Positions 1 to 7,056 of a stretch of DNA of 64,000 nt are shown piece after piece. The DNA comes from Achromobacter kerstersii. Its GTDB lineage: Bacteria > Pseudomonadota > Gammaproteobacteria > Burkholderiales > Burkholderiaceae_B. Each line of letters begins with the position of its first letter. Positions within the stretch are counted from its first letter, which is position 1. The DNA lies in the NCBI RefSeq assembly GCF_902859595.1, contig NZ_CADIJQ010000001.1, positions 1,674,001 to 1,738,000 on the forward strand, given 5' to 3'. The translations under genes and the position numbers were made by a program. The notes under the pieces are model-generated. The model searched no databases. It was given only the letters and a program-made list of their open reading frames with translations, and was not told the DNA's origin.

Positions 1-1009
1 CCGCGCCCACGCCGTCCAGCAACTGCACGGCGACCAGCCAGGTGGTGTGGTCCGAAAAGGTGTACAGCACGCCGCGCAACGGCAGAATCAGGAATCCGAT
101 CAGCAACAAGCGCTTGCGGCCCAGGAGGTCGGCATAGCGCCCCACCGCCATCGCCGCCGGAATCATGACGAATTGCGCGGCGACGATGCAGGCGGCGGTC
201 AGCGGCGTGGCAAGCGCGGGGTTCGCCAGCGCCAGCTTCTGGCCCACCAGCGGCAGCATGGCGGCATTGGCCAGGTGGAACAAGGCGCAGCTCAAGGCCA
301 GCAACAGCAGTGATCGGTTGCTGAGCAACTGGCGCAGCGCAACGGGGTGGGCGTCGGCAGCGGCATCGTGGTCCAGCCCGCGAGCCCGGTCCACATCAAT
401 ATGCGCGGGGAAGCGCGACGCCGCGGCCAGGCTGGCCAGCGCCATCGCCGCCATCAGGTAAAACACGGCCACCGGCCCCCACACATACGCCAGGCCGCCG
501 GCCAGCAAGGCGGCAAACGCGTTGCCGGCATGGTTATACGATTCGTTGCGCGCGATACGCCGGGTAAATCCGTTGGCGGCGGTCAGCCCCAAGGTGATGC
601 CCGCGATCGCCGGCGCGAAGACCGACGACGCGATGCCCGCCAGCGCCTGCGTGACCGTGACCCACGCAAAATTGTCATTCGCCAGCACCGCCATGCACGC
701 CACCGTCACCAGGATGGCGGCCGCCATCAACAGCCTGCGCTTGTTCGCCGTGCGGTCGACCAGCGCGCCAGCCGGTGTTTGCGCCGCCAGCGCCGCCAGC
801 CCGGAAATGGTCATGACAAGACCGATGCTGTCAGGCCGCCACTGGTGCACCGCAAGCAAATAGATGGCCAGATATGGCCCAAGGCCATCCCGGACATCGG
901 CCGCGAAAAAGTTCAGCCAGTCCAAAGGACGCGAAGCAGAGGATGGAGATGGCAAGGTAGCGATGAAAGCCGTGGGCCGCAGATGGCGGATTGTAGACAG
1001 GCATGGCAA
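1..1009 (-). CDS. MFS transporter, C-terminus beyond the left edge
   Basis: Reading the minus strand gives a hydrophobic protein with major facilitator features. It starts with RPLDWLNFFAADVRDGLGPY, typical of a small MFS family, then alternating membrane segments, a loop with DRTANKRR between helices 2 and 3, and a second-half loop GRYADLLGRKR. The frame stays open from the left edge (codon first bases at position 1 modulo 3) to at least 1009. No in-frame ATG lies near the N-terminus. The TTG at 1009 is the most upstream candidate I considered, and a later TTG just before LDWL is also possible. An ATG at 1004 is in another frame and soon leaves the MFS frame. Substrate unknown. It lies 33 bp downstream of the LacI-type gene on the same strand and may be co-transcribed. 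Confidence 0.8.
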   Translation of the reverse strand, partial: MPCLSTIRHLRPTAFIATLPSPSSASRPLDWLNFFAADVRDGLGPYLAIYLLAVHQWRPDSIGLVMTISGLAALAAQTPAGALVDRTANKRRLLMAAAILVTVACMAVLANDNFAWVTVTQALAGIASSVFAPAIAGITLGLTAANGFTRRIARNESYNHAGNAFAALLAGGLAYVWGPVAVFYLMAAMALASLAAASRFPAHIDVDRARGLDHDAAADAHPVALRQLLSNRSLLLLALSCALFHLANAAMLPLVGQKLALANPALATPLTAACIVAAQFVMIPAAMAVGRYADLLGRKRLLLIGFLILPLRGVLYTFSDHTTWLVAVQLLDGVGA

Positions 1010-1042
1010 TAAAAAGAATTGCCGTTTCAATCCTTCACGCGG

Positions 1043-2104
1043 CTACGGCAGATTCTCTCGAAAGATCACCTGGCTGCGCGCCAGTTCCACCCCGTTCATC
1101 GTGCTGCGTTTGTCGCGCAGGTTGCAGAAAATGCGCACGCAGCTCATCAGCGCTTCCATCGGGCTTTGCGTGATGACGGCATCCATCGTGCCGTCGATCA
1201 GCAACGAACGGGTGTCGGGCGTCAGGCCGTGGCCGATGAACACCACGCGATGTTGCAGGCCCGCTTCCTTCAGTGCGCGGGCGACACCGTCGGACGCGCC
1301 GCCGATGTTGTAGATACCCGCCAGGTTCGGATATTGCTCCAGCAGCTGGCGCGTCTGTTCGTAGTTGCGCTGCGCGTCGTCATAGCCTTCGCGCAGGTCC
1401 ACCACCTGCATCGCCTGGAACTGTTCGGCATACAGCTGAAGGAAACCGCTTTCGCGTTCCTCATGCGCGCGGTAATGGCGCGACCCGGCAATCAGCGCCA
1501 CGTGCGCCGCGCGCAAGCCAATGAAGCGCGCGATCAGATAGCCCGCCGTGCGGCCGGCGGCGCGGTTGTCCAGCCCCACATAGGCCGTTCGCGCGCTATT
1601 GGCGATATCGGAAATCAAGGTCACCGTGGGCACGCCCTGCTGCGCCAGCGCATTGACGGCTTCGCGCACCACCGGGTGCTCCAGCGCCATGAAGGCAATG
1701 CCGTCGGCGCGTTTGCCGTGCTTGGCCAAGGCCTGCGCCAGCGCATCGGGGTTGAAGCTTTCCACGTATTCGATCTGGCACTTGGCGTTCAGCGGCCCGA
1801 AATGTTCATGAGCGTAGCTGACGGTGTCGCCCAGCATGCGCAGATAGCGGTTGCTGCCGCGCGGCAGCAGGAACACCAGCCGCATCGGTTCCGCGGGCGC
1901 CGCAGCGCTCAGCTCCTGTTCAGGCAGGTAGTCCAGTTCGATGGCGGCCTTGAAGACCTTTTGCGCCGTATTGGCGCGCACGCCGGGCCGGCGGTTCAAC
2001 ACGCGGTCGGCCGTGGCGGTGGAGACGCCAGCGCGCTCGGCCACATCGGCCAAGCGCGCCAGCTTGCGTTCGGGAGCAGGTTTATTCACATCAAAAACCA
2101 TCAT
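1043..2104 (-). CDS. LacI-family transcriptional regulator
   Basis: About 354 residues. The N-terminal helix-turn-helix reads LADVAERAGVSTATADRVLN, followed by a hinge region. A periplasmic-binding-protein-like effector domain makes up the rest. I start it at one of two adjacent ATGs (2104 or 2101), because the extra 38 codons of the longest frame are not LacI-like and run into the promoter region. The gene is divergent from the TRAP/RuBisCO-like cluster, so a local regulator of that cluster, responding to the imported sugar acid or a pathway intermediate, is the natural inference. Its start codon lies inside one copy of an 18-bp direct repeat shared with the dctP leader, which suggests autoregulation. 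The family call is firm; the effector is unknown. Confidence 0.9.
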   Translation of the reverse strand: MMVFDVNKPAPERKLARLADVAERAGVSTATADRVLNRRPGVRANTAQKVFKAAIELDYLPEQELSAAAPAEPMRLVFLLPRGSNRYLRMLGDTVSYAHEHFGPLNAKCQIEYVESFNPDALAQALAKHGKRADGIAFMALEHPVVREAVNALAQQGVPTVTLISDIANSARTAYVGLDNRAAGRTAGYLIARFIGLRAAHVALIAGSRHYRAHEERESGFLQLYAEQFQAMQVVDLREGYDDAQRNYEQTRQLLEQYPNLAGIYNIGGASDGVARALKEAGLQHRVVFIGHGLTPDTRSLLIDGTMDAVITQSPMEALMSCVRIFCNLRDKRSTMNGVELARSQVIFRENLP

Positions 2105-2194
2105 GAATAAGGTTTGACGATGATACTGCCTATTCACTATTGTCCAGTCTGCCGCATGGTATTGGCGTATTTGTGGCACATCAAAAAACATCAT
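2087..2194. promoter_or_regulatory. Divergent control region with 18-bp direct repeat (operator candidate)
   Basis: CACATCAAAAACCATCAT at 2087-2104 recurs as CACATCAAAAAACATCAT at 2177-2194, with 17 of 18 bases identical and the copies exactly 90 bp apart. One copy covers the start of the LacI-type gene and the other lies just before the dctP ribosome-binding site. TATTCA also occurs at 2083-2088 and 2131-2136, with its complement at 2104-2109. CATAA and TTATG form an inverted repeat at 2192-2207. These are plausible binding sites for the divergent regulator, but their function is inferred. Confidence 0.5.
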
Positions 2195-2216
2195 AACTAC
2201 GATTATGGAGACAACC

Positions 2217-3239
2217 ATGAAGCTGCTGACACGCCGCAGTGCCTTGCGCCGCCTTTGCGCCGTTCCCGCCGCCGTCGCCCTGGGCGGGGGCTTCCCGCTG
2301 ATTGCCCGCGCCGCCGACTACTCGCTCAAGTACGGCAACAACCTGCCGGTGACGCACCCGCTGAACGTACGCGCCCAGGAAGCCGCCGAACGCATCCTGA
2401 AGGAAAGCAACGGCCGCGTGGACATCAAGATTTTCCCGAACAACCAGCTGGGCGGCGACACCGACATGCTGGCGCAAGTGCGCTCGGGCGGCATCGACTT
2501 CTTCACGCCGTCGGCGCTGGTGATCGCCACCCTGGTGCCGGTGGCCGCCATCAACGCCGTGGGTTTCGCGTTCAAGGACTACAACCAGGTCTGGGGCGCC
2601 ATGGACGGCGCACTCGGTGCGCACGTGCGCGCCGCCATCGCGCAGCGCAAGCTCTACGCCTTTGAAAAGATGTGGGACAACGGCTTTCGCCAAACCACCA
2701 GCAGCAAGGCGCCGGTGGCTTCCGCTTCCGACATGAACGGCCTGAAGATCCGCGTGCCCGTGAGCTCGCTGCCGATCTCCATGTTCAAGGGCCTGGGCGC
2801 CGCGCCCGCCAGCCTGCAATTCAGCGAGGTCTATTCGTCGTTGCAGACCAAGGTCGTGGACGCGCAGGAAAACCCGCTGCCCATCATCCAGGTCGCCAAG
2901 CTGTACGAAGTGCAGAAGTACTGCTCGCTGACCAATCACATCTGGGACGGCTACTGGTTCATCGCCAACGGCCGCATGTGGGAAGGCCTGCCGGAAGACC
3001 TGAAGACGGTTGTTGCGCGCGGCATCAACGAAGCCGGTCTTGCGCAGCGCGAAGACATCAAGAAGCTGAACGCCTCGGTGCAGTCCGACCTGGAAGCCAA
3101 GGGCCTGCAATTCAATCAGCCGGCCGCCGACAGCTTCCGCGAACAACTGCGCACGGCGGGCTTCTACAAGGAATGGCAAGGCCGCTTCGGCAACGAAGCC
3201 TGGTCGCTGCTGGAACAAAGCGTCGGCAAGCTGGCCTGA
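2217..3239 (+). CDS. TRAP transporter substrate-binding protein (DctP family)
   Basis: 340 residues. The periplasmic receptor of a tripartite ATP-independent transporter, it should capture an organic or sugar acid and pass it to the membrane subunit. The N-terminus TRRSALRRL followed by a hydrophobic stretch and ARAADY looks like a signal peptide, and the twin arginines make Tat export possible. The mature part has DctP features: NNQLGGD (substrate-pocket loop), then GLKIRVP with the conserved Arg that usually binds the ligand carboxylate, and later VVDAQENP. I use the ATG at 2217 rather than 2205 because GGAGA at 2207-2211 sits correctly before it. The fused membrane subunit follows 9 bp after the stop. 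Confidence 0.92.
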   Translation: MKLLTRRSALRRLCAVPAAVALGGGFPLIARAADYSLKYGNNLPVTHPLNVRAQEAAERILKESNGRVDIKIFPNNQLGGDTDMLAQVRSGGIDFFTPSALVIATLVPVAAINAVGFAFKDYNQVWGAMDGALGAHVRAAIAQRKLYAFEKMWDNGFRQTTSSKAPVASASDMNGLKIRVPVSSLPISMFKGLGAAPASLQFSEVYSSLQTKVVDAQENPLPIIQVAKLYEVQKYCSLTNHIWDGYWFIANGRMWEGLPEDLKTVVARGINEAGLAQREDIKKLNASVQSDLEAKGLQFNQPAADSFREQLRTAGFYKEWQGRFGNEAWSLLEQSVGKLA

Positions 3240-3248
3240 GGTCGCGCC

Positions 3249-5129
3249 ATGTCTTCCTTGTCCGCCCCCCACACGGCCGCCCCGGTGCTGCCCGCCAACC
3301 CCTTGCGGCGGGCGGCCAACGCCCTGGACAGCGCGCTTGGCTGCGTGGTTGAACACGTCGCGGCCGCGATTGTGCTCGTCGAAATCATCGTGCTGTTTGC
3401 GGGTGTGGTGGCGCGCTACGCGTTCCACAGCCCGCTGGTCTGGTCCGATGAGCTCGCCTCGATCCTGTTCCTGTGGCTGTCCATGCTGGGCGCGGTGGTC
3501 GCGTTGCGGCGCGGCGAGCACATGCGCATGACGGCGCTGGTCAACAACGTCAGCCCCGCACGGCGCGCACAGCTGGAAACCGTGGCGCTGGCGGCATCGC
3601 TGGCGTTTCTGGTGATGATCCTGGCGCCCGCCATCGAGTACGCGCACGAAGAACACTTCATCATCACGCCCGCGCTTGAGCTCAGCAACGCGTGGCGCGC
3701 ATCGGCCATTCCCATCGGCATGGCGCTGATGGCGGTGGTGGCGTTGTTGCGTCTCTTGCGCACGCAGCCCTTGCCGCAAGTGCTGATGGCGCTGGCGGGC
3801 GTGGCGGTCGTCGTCGCCCTATTCTGGTTCGCGCAGCCGCTGTTCAAGGGGCTGGGCAAGCTGAACCTGGTGATCTTCTTTGTGGGCATTGTGGCGGCCA
3901 CGGTGTTCTCGGGCGTGCCGATTGCGTTCTCGTTCGCGCTGGCCACGTTCTCGTACCTGGCGCTGACGACCAACACGCCGATGGAAGTCATGGTGGGCCG
4001 GCTGGACGAAGGCATGTCGCACCTGATGCTGCTGGCGGTGCCGCTCTTCATCTTCCTGGGTTCGCTGATTGAGATGACCGGCATGGCGCGCGCCATGATC
4101 CAGTTCCTGGCGAGCCTGCTGGGCCATGTGCGCGGCGGCCTGTCGTATGTGCTGATCGGCGCCATGTACCTGGTGTCGGGCATTTCGGGTTCGAAGATCG
4201 CCGACATGGCGGCCATTGCGCCCGTGCTGTTCCCGGAAATGCAGAAGCGCGGCGCCAAGCCGGGCGATCTGGTGGCGCTGTTGTCGGCCACCGGGGCGCA
4301 AACTGAAACCATCCCGCCGTCCATTGTGCTGATCACGATTGGCTCGGTCACGGGCGTGTCGATTGCGGCGCTGTTCACGGGCGGCCTCTTGCCCGCGGTG
4401 GTGCTGGGCCTGGCGCTGTGCTCGGTGGTGTGGTGGCGCTATCGCCGCGAAGACCTGAGCCTTGTGCAGCGCTTTTCCTTCAAGGAAATCGGCCGCTTCT
4501 TCGTGATTGCGCTGCCCGCCGTCGCCCTGCCCTTCGTGATCCGCGCAGCGGTCGTCGAAGGCGTGGCCACCGCCACCGAGGTCTCGACCATCGGCATCGT
4601 GTATTCGGCAGTGATCGGCATCCTGATCTATCGCCGTTTTGACTGGGCGCGCTTGAAGCCCATGCTGATCGAAACGGCATCTTTGTCGGGCGCCATCATG
4701 CTGATCGTGGGCTGCGCCACCGCCATGGCGTGGGCGCTGACGCAATCGGGTTTCTCGGGCGATCTGGCCCGCCTGATGGCCGGCATGCCCGGCGGCAGCT
4801 ACGGCTTCCTGGCCGTGTCCATCGTGGCCTTCATCATTCTGGGCAGCGTGCTGGAAGGCATCCCCGCCATCGTGCTGTTCGGGCCGTTGCTGTTCCCGAT
4901 CGCAGTGCAGGCGGGCGTGCATGAAGTGCACTACGCGATGGTCGTGATCTTCGCCATGGGCATCGGCCTGTTCGCACCGCCCTTTGGCGTGGGCTACTAC
5001 GGCGCCTGCGCCATCAGCCGCGTCGACCCCAACGAGGGCATCGGCCCGATCTGGGGCTACATCGGCGCGCTGCTGATCGGGCTGATCGTTGTGGCGGCCT
5101 TCCCCTGGTTCTCCATCGGCTTCCTGTGA
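3249..5129 (+). CDS. TRAP transporter fused small and large membrane subunits (DctQM)
   Basis: 626 residues. The first ~150 residues form a four-helix DctQ-like part with the motif SPLVWSDELA; the rest is the DctM permease with about a dozen membrane segments, including GVPIAFSFALA, SGISGSKIADMAAIAPV and IPPSIVLI. Fused QM proteins are a known TRAP variant and use a sodium gradient. Together with the preceding receptor this is a complete importer. Its position ahead of the VOC, RuBisCO-like and kinase genes suggests that it imports the substrate of that pathway. Followed by a strong hairpin at 5136-5166, then the VOC gene. Confidence 0.93.
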   Translation: MSSLSAPHTAAPVLPANPLRRAANALDSALGCVVEHVAAAIVLVEIIVLFAGVVARYAFHSPLVWSDELASILFLWLSMLGAVVALRRGEHMRMTALVNNVSPARRAQLETVALAASLAFLVMILAPAIEYAHEEHFIITPALELSNAWRASAIPIGMALMAVVALLRLLRTQPLPQVLMALAGVAVVVALFWFAQPLFKGLGKLNLVIFFVGIVAATVFSGVPIAFSFALATFSYLALTTNTPMEVMVGRLDEGMSHLMLLAVPLFIFLGSLIEMTGMARAMIQFLASLLGHVRGGLSYVLIGAMYLVSGISGSKIADMAAIAPVLFPEMQKRGAKPGDLVALLSATGAQTETIPPSIVLITIGSVTGVSIAALFTGGLLPAVVLGLALCSVVWWRYRREDLSLVQRFSFKEIGRFFVIALPAVALPFVIRAAVVEGVATATEVSTIGIVYSAVIGILIYRRFDWARLKPMLIETASLSGAIMLIVGCATAMAWALTQSGFSGDLARLMAGMPGGSYGFLAVSIVAFIILGSVLEGIPAIVLFGPLLFPIAVQAGVHEVHYAMVVIFAMGIGLFAPPFGVGYYGACAISRVDPNEGIGPIWGYIGALLIGLIVVAAFPWFSIGFL

Positions 5130-5135
5130 CCTGAC

Positions 5136-5166
5136 GCGGCCCGGACGTGATTGCGCGTCGGGCCGC
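5136..5166 (+). terminator. Intercistronic hairpin after the TRAP genes
   Basis: GCGGCCC at 5136-5142 pairs with GGGCCGC at 5160-5166, and GACG pairs with CGTC inside, leaving a one-base bulge and a short loop. It is followed by a C/T-rich tract, not a clean U-run. It could be a partial terminator or an mRNA-stabilising element between transporter and enzyme genes. The structure is seen; its role is inferred. Confidence 0.45.
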
Positions 5167-5201
5167 TTCCCCTTCCGTCTCCCTCTTTATAAAGATCCAT
5201 C

Positions 5202-5741
5202 ATGAGTCGTTTCCTGGGCGAGATCCGCCAACTTGGGTATGTCGTGCACGACATCGAAGCCGCCATGGAGTACTGGAGCACCACGCTGGGCGTGGGCCCG
5301 TGGTACTACAACCCGCGCGTGCCGATCGTGAATTACCAGTACGACGGCGAACACTACGAACCGCACAACTCGGTTGCGCTGGCGAACTCCGGCTTCGTGC
5401 AGGTGGAACTGATCCAGACTCGCAACGACGTGCCGTCCATGTACCGCGACTTCCTGCAAGCCGGCCGCACCGGCCTGCAACACGTGGCCTACTGGACCGA
5501 AAGCTACGACGCCGATCTGGAGCGCCTGCTGGCCCAAGGCTTCAAGCCCAAGATGAGTGGCGAAGTCGGCGAGAAAGGCCGCTTCATTTATTTCGATACC
5601 GAATACCACCCCGGCACGGTGATCGAACTGTCTGAAGTGGCCGGCCCCAAAGGCCGCTTGTTCGACCTGATCCGCGAAAGCGCCTCGGGTTGGGATGGCA
5701 AAGACCCCGTCCGCCCCTTCCCCGATCTGTCCCGCCTCTGA
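5202..5741 (+). CDS. VOC-superfamily (glyoxalase-like) protein
   Basis: 179 residues. It starts with IRQLGYVVHDIEAAMEYW, the usual opening of a vicinal-oxygen-chelate fold. GLQHVAY (about residue 90) and GTVIELSE (about residue 145) provide the likely metal-ligand His and Glu. The family includes isomerases, epimerases, dioxygenases and glyoxalases, so the fold alone does not give the reaction. Between a TRAP importer and a RuBisCO-like protein, an isomerase or lyase step on the imported acid or its oxo derivative is plausible. The ribosome-binding site before 5202 is weak. The next gene starts 37 bp after the stop. Confidence 0.85.
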   Translation: MSRFLGEIRQLGYVVHDIEAAMEYWSTTLGVGPWYYNPRVPIVNYQYDGEHYEPHNSVALANSGFVQVELIQTRNDVPSMYRDFLQAGRTGLQHVAYWTESYDADLERLLAQGFKPKMSGEVGEKGRFIYFDTEYHPGTVIELSEVAGPKGRLFDLIRESASGWDGKDPVRPFPDLSRL

Positions 5742-5778
5742 AGCCCCCTTCGACTCGACAACGTTGTCCGCCGCCACC

Positions 5779-7056
5779 ATGAATTCCCAATCGTTTAGCG
5801 CCACCTACCTGATCGAAACCCCGATGGACCCCGCACGGGTCGCGGAGGTCATGGCGGGCGAACAGTCCTGCGGCACCTTCACCCGCGTCCAGGGTGAAAC
5901 CGACGAACTGCGCGCCCGGGCCCGCGCGCGTGTCGAGTCCATTGAACTGCTGGACACCGTTCCCGCGCCCAGCCTGCCCAACGCGTGGCTGGCGCGCCAG
6001 CCGGGCGGCATGCCGGGCACGTACCAGCGCGCCCGCGTGCGCATTTCGTTTCCGGTGGCAAACGTTGGCGCCAACCTGGCGACGCTGGCTGCCACCGTCG
6101 GCGGCAACCTGTACGACCTGGGCGAAGTTACCGGCTTGCGCCTGGAAAGCATGGAGCTGCCCGCCAACTACCGCGCGCAGTTTGAACTGCCACAAGTGGG
6201 CATCGCCGGCACACGCCAGTTGACGGGTGTGGCGCAAGGGCCGCTGGTGGGCACCATCATCAAGCCCAACGTCGGCCTGTCGCCCGAACAAACCGCGCAT
6301 CTGGTGGCGCAGCTGTGCGCGGCGGGGGTGGACTTCATCAAGGACGACGAAGTCTGCGCCAACCCCGCCCACGCGCCGCTGGCGCAACGGGTGGCCTCCG
6401 TCATGGCGGTGGTGCGCGCGCACCGCGACCGCACGGGCCGGCAAGTCATGGTGGCCTTCAACATCAGCGACGAAACCGACGCCATGCGCCGCCATGCAGA
6501 ACTGATCGAACGCGAGGAAGGCACCTGCGTCATGGCCAGCCTGAACTGGTGCGGCTTCTCGGCCATCCAGACGCTGCGCCGCAGCACACCGCTGGCGCTG
6601 CACGGCCATCGCAATGGCTACGGCGCGTTGTCGCGCGATCCGCTCCTGGGCATGGGCTTTCAGGCGTATCAAACCTTGTGGCGGCTGGCGGGTGTGGACC
6701 ACATGCATGTGCACGGCCTGCAAGGAAAATTTGCGCAAGACGACCGCGAAGTGGTCGACTCCGCGCGCGACTGCCTGGCATCGTTGACGCCCGGCATCGA
6801 CGACGCCGTCATGCCCGCGTTCTCGTCCGGCCAATGGGCCGGCACCGTGCCCGCCACCTGGGCCGCCGTGCGCACCGACGACCTGATGTTCATGTCCGGC
6901 GGCGGCATCCTGGCCCACCCGGATGGCCCGGCTGCGGGCGTGAAAAGCATCCGCCAAGCCTGGCAAGCGGTGCGCGAAGGCCAGCCGTTGGACGACTTCG
7001 CGCGGAATGCGCCGGAGTTGCAACGCGCGCTGGCCTTCTTCGGAAGCCGCGCATGA
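5779..7056 (+). CDS. RuBisCO-like protein (form IV large-chain family)
   Basis: 425 residues, slightly shorter than the usual large chain. Counting from ATG 5779, the core active-site residues of the RuBisCO fold are present: IKPNVGLS with Lys162; KDDE at 188-191, matching the carbamylated Lys and the two metal-binding acids; GHR at 276-278; Lys317 in GLQGKF, the loop-6 lysine position; and SGGG from Ser373. Form IV proteins do not fix CO2. Known ones act in methionine salvage or, as OiaX and OiaT, on phosphorylated 3-oxo sugar acids of apionate catabolism, with a DUF1537 kinase partner. The kinase gene overlaps the end of this one (ATGA at 7053-7056), favouring the latter type of chemistry. 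The longer reading frame from 5695 overlaps the VOC gene and lacks family similarity. The exact reaction is not assignable from sequence alone. Confidence 0.92.
   Translation: MNSQSFSATYLIETPMDPARVAEVMAGEQSCGTFTRVQGETDELRARARARVESIELLDTVPAPSLPNAWLARQPGGMPGTYQRARVRISFPVANVGANLATLAATVGGNLYDLGEVTGLRLESMELPANYRAQFELPQVGIAGTRQLTGVAQGPLVGTIIKPNVGLSPEQTAHLVAQLCAAGVDFIKDDEVCANPAHAPLAQRVASVMAVVRAHRDRTGRQVMVAFNISDETDAMRRHAELIEREEGTCVMASLNWCGFSAIQTLRRSTPLALHGHRNGYGALSRDPLLGMGFQAYQTLWRLAGVDHMHVHGLQGKFAQDDREVVDSARDCLASLTPGIDDAVMPAFSSGQWAGTVPATWAAVRTDDLMFMSGGGILAHPDGPAAGVKSIRQAWQAVREGQPLDDFARNAPELQRALAFFGSRA

Noticed and set aside
2181-3779. 532-codon minus-strand frame opposite dctP and dctQM
   Set aside because: It spans two well-supported plus-strand genes and is Gln/His/Arg-rich without domains.
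3819-4931. 370-codon minus-strand frame inside dctQM
   Set aside because: Antisense to a membrane protein; its His/Gln/Asp-rich composition is the complement of hydrophobic codons.
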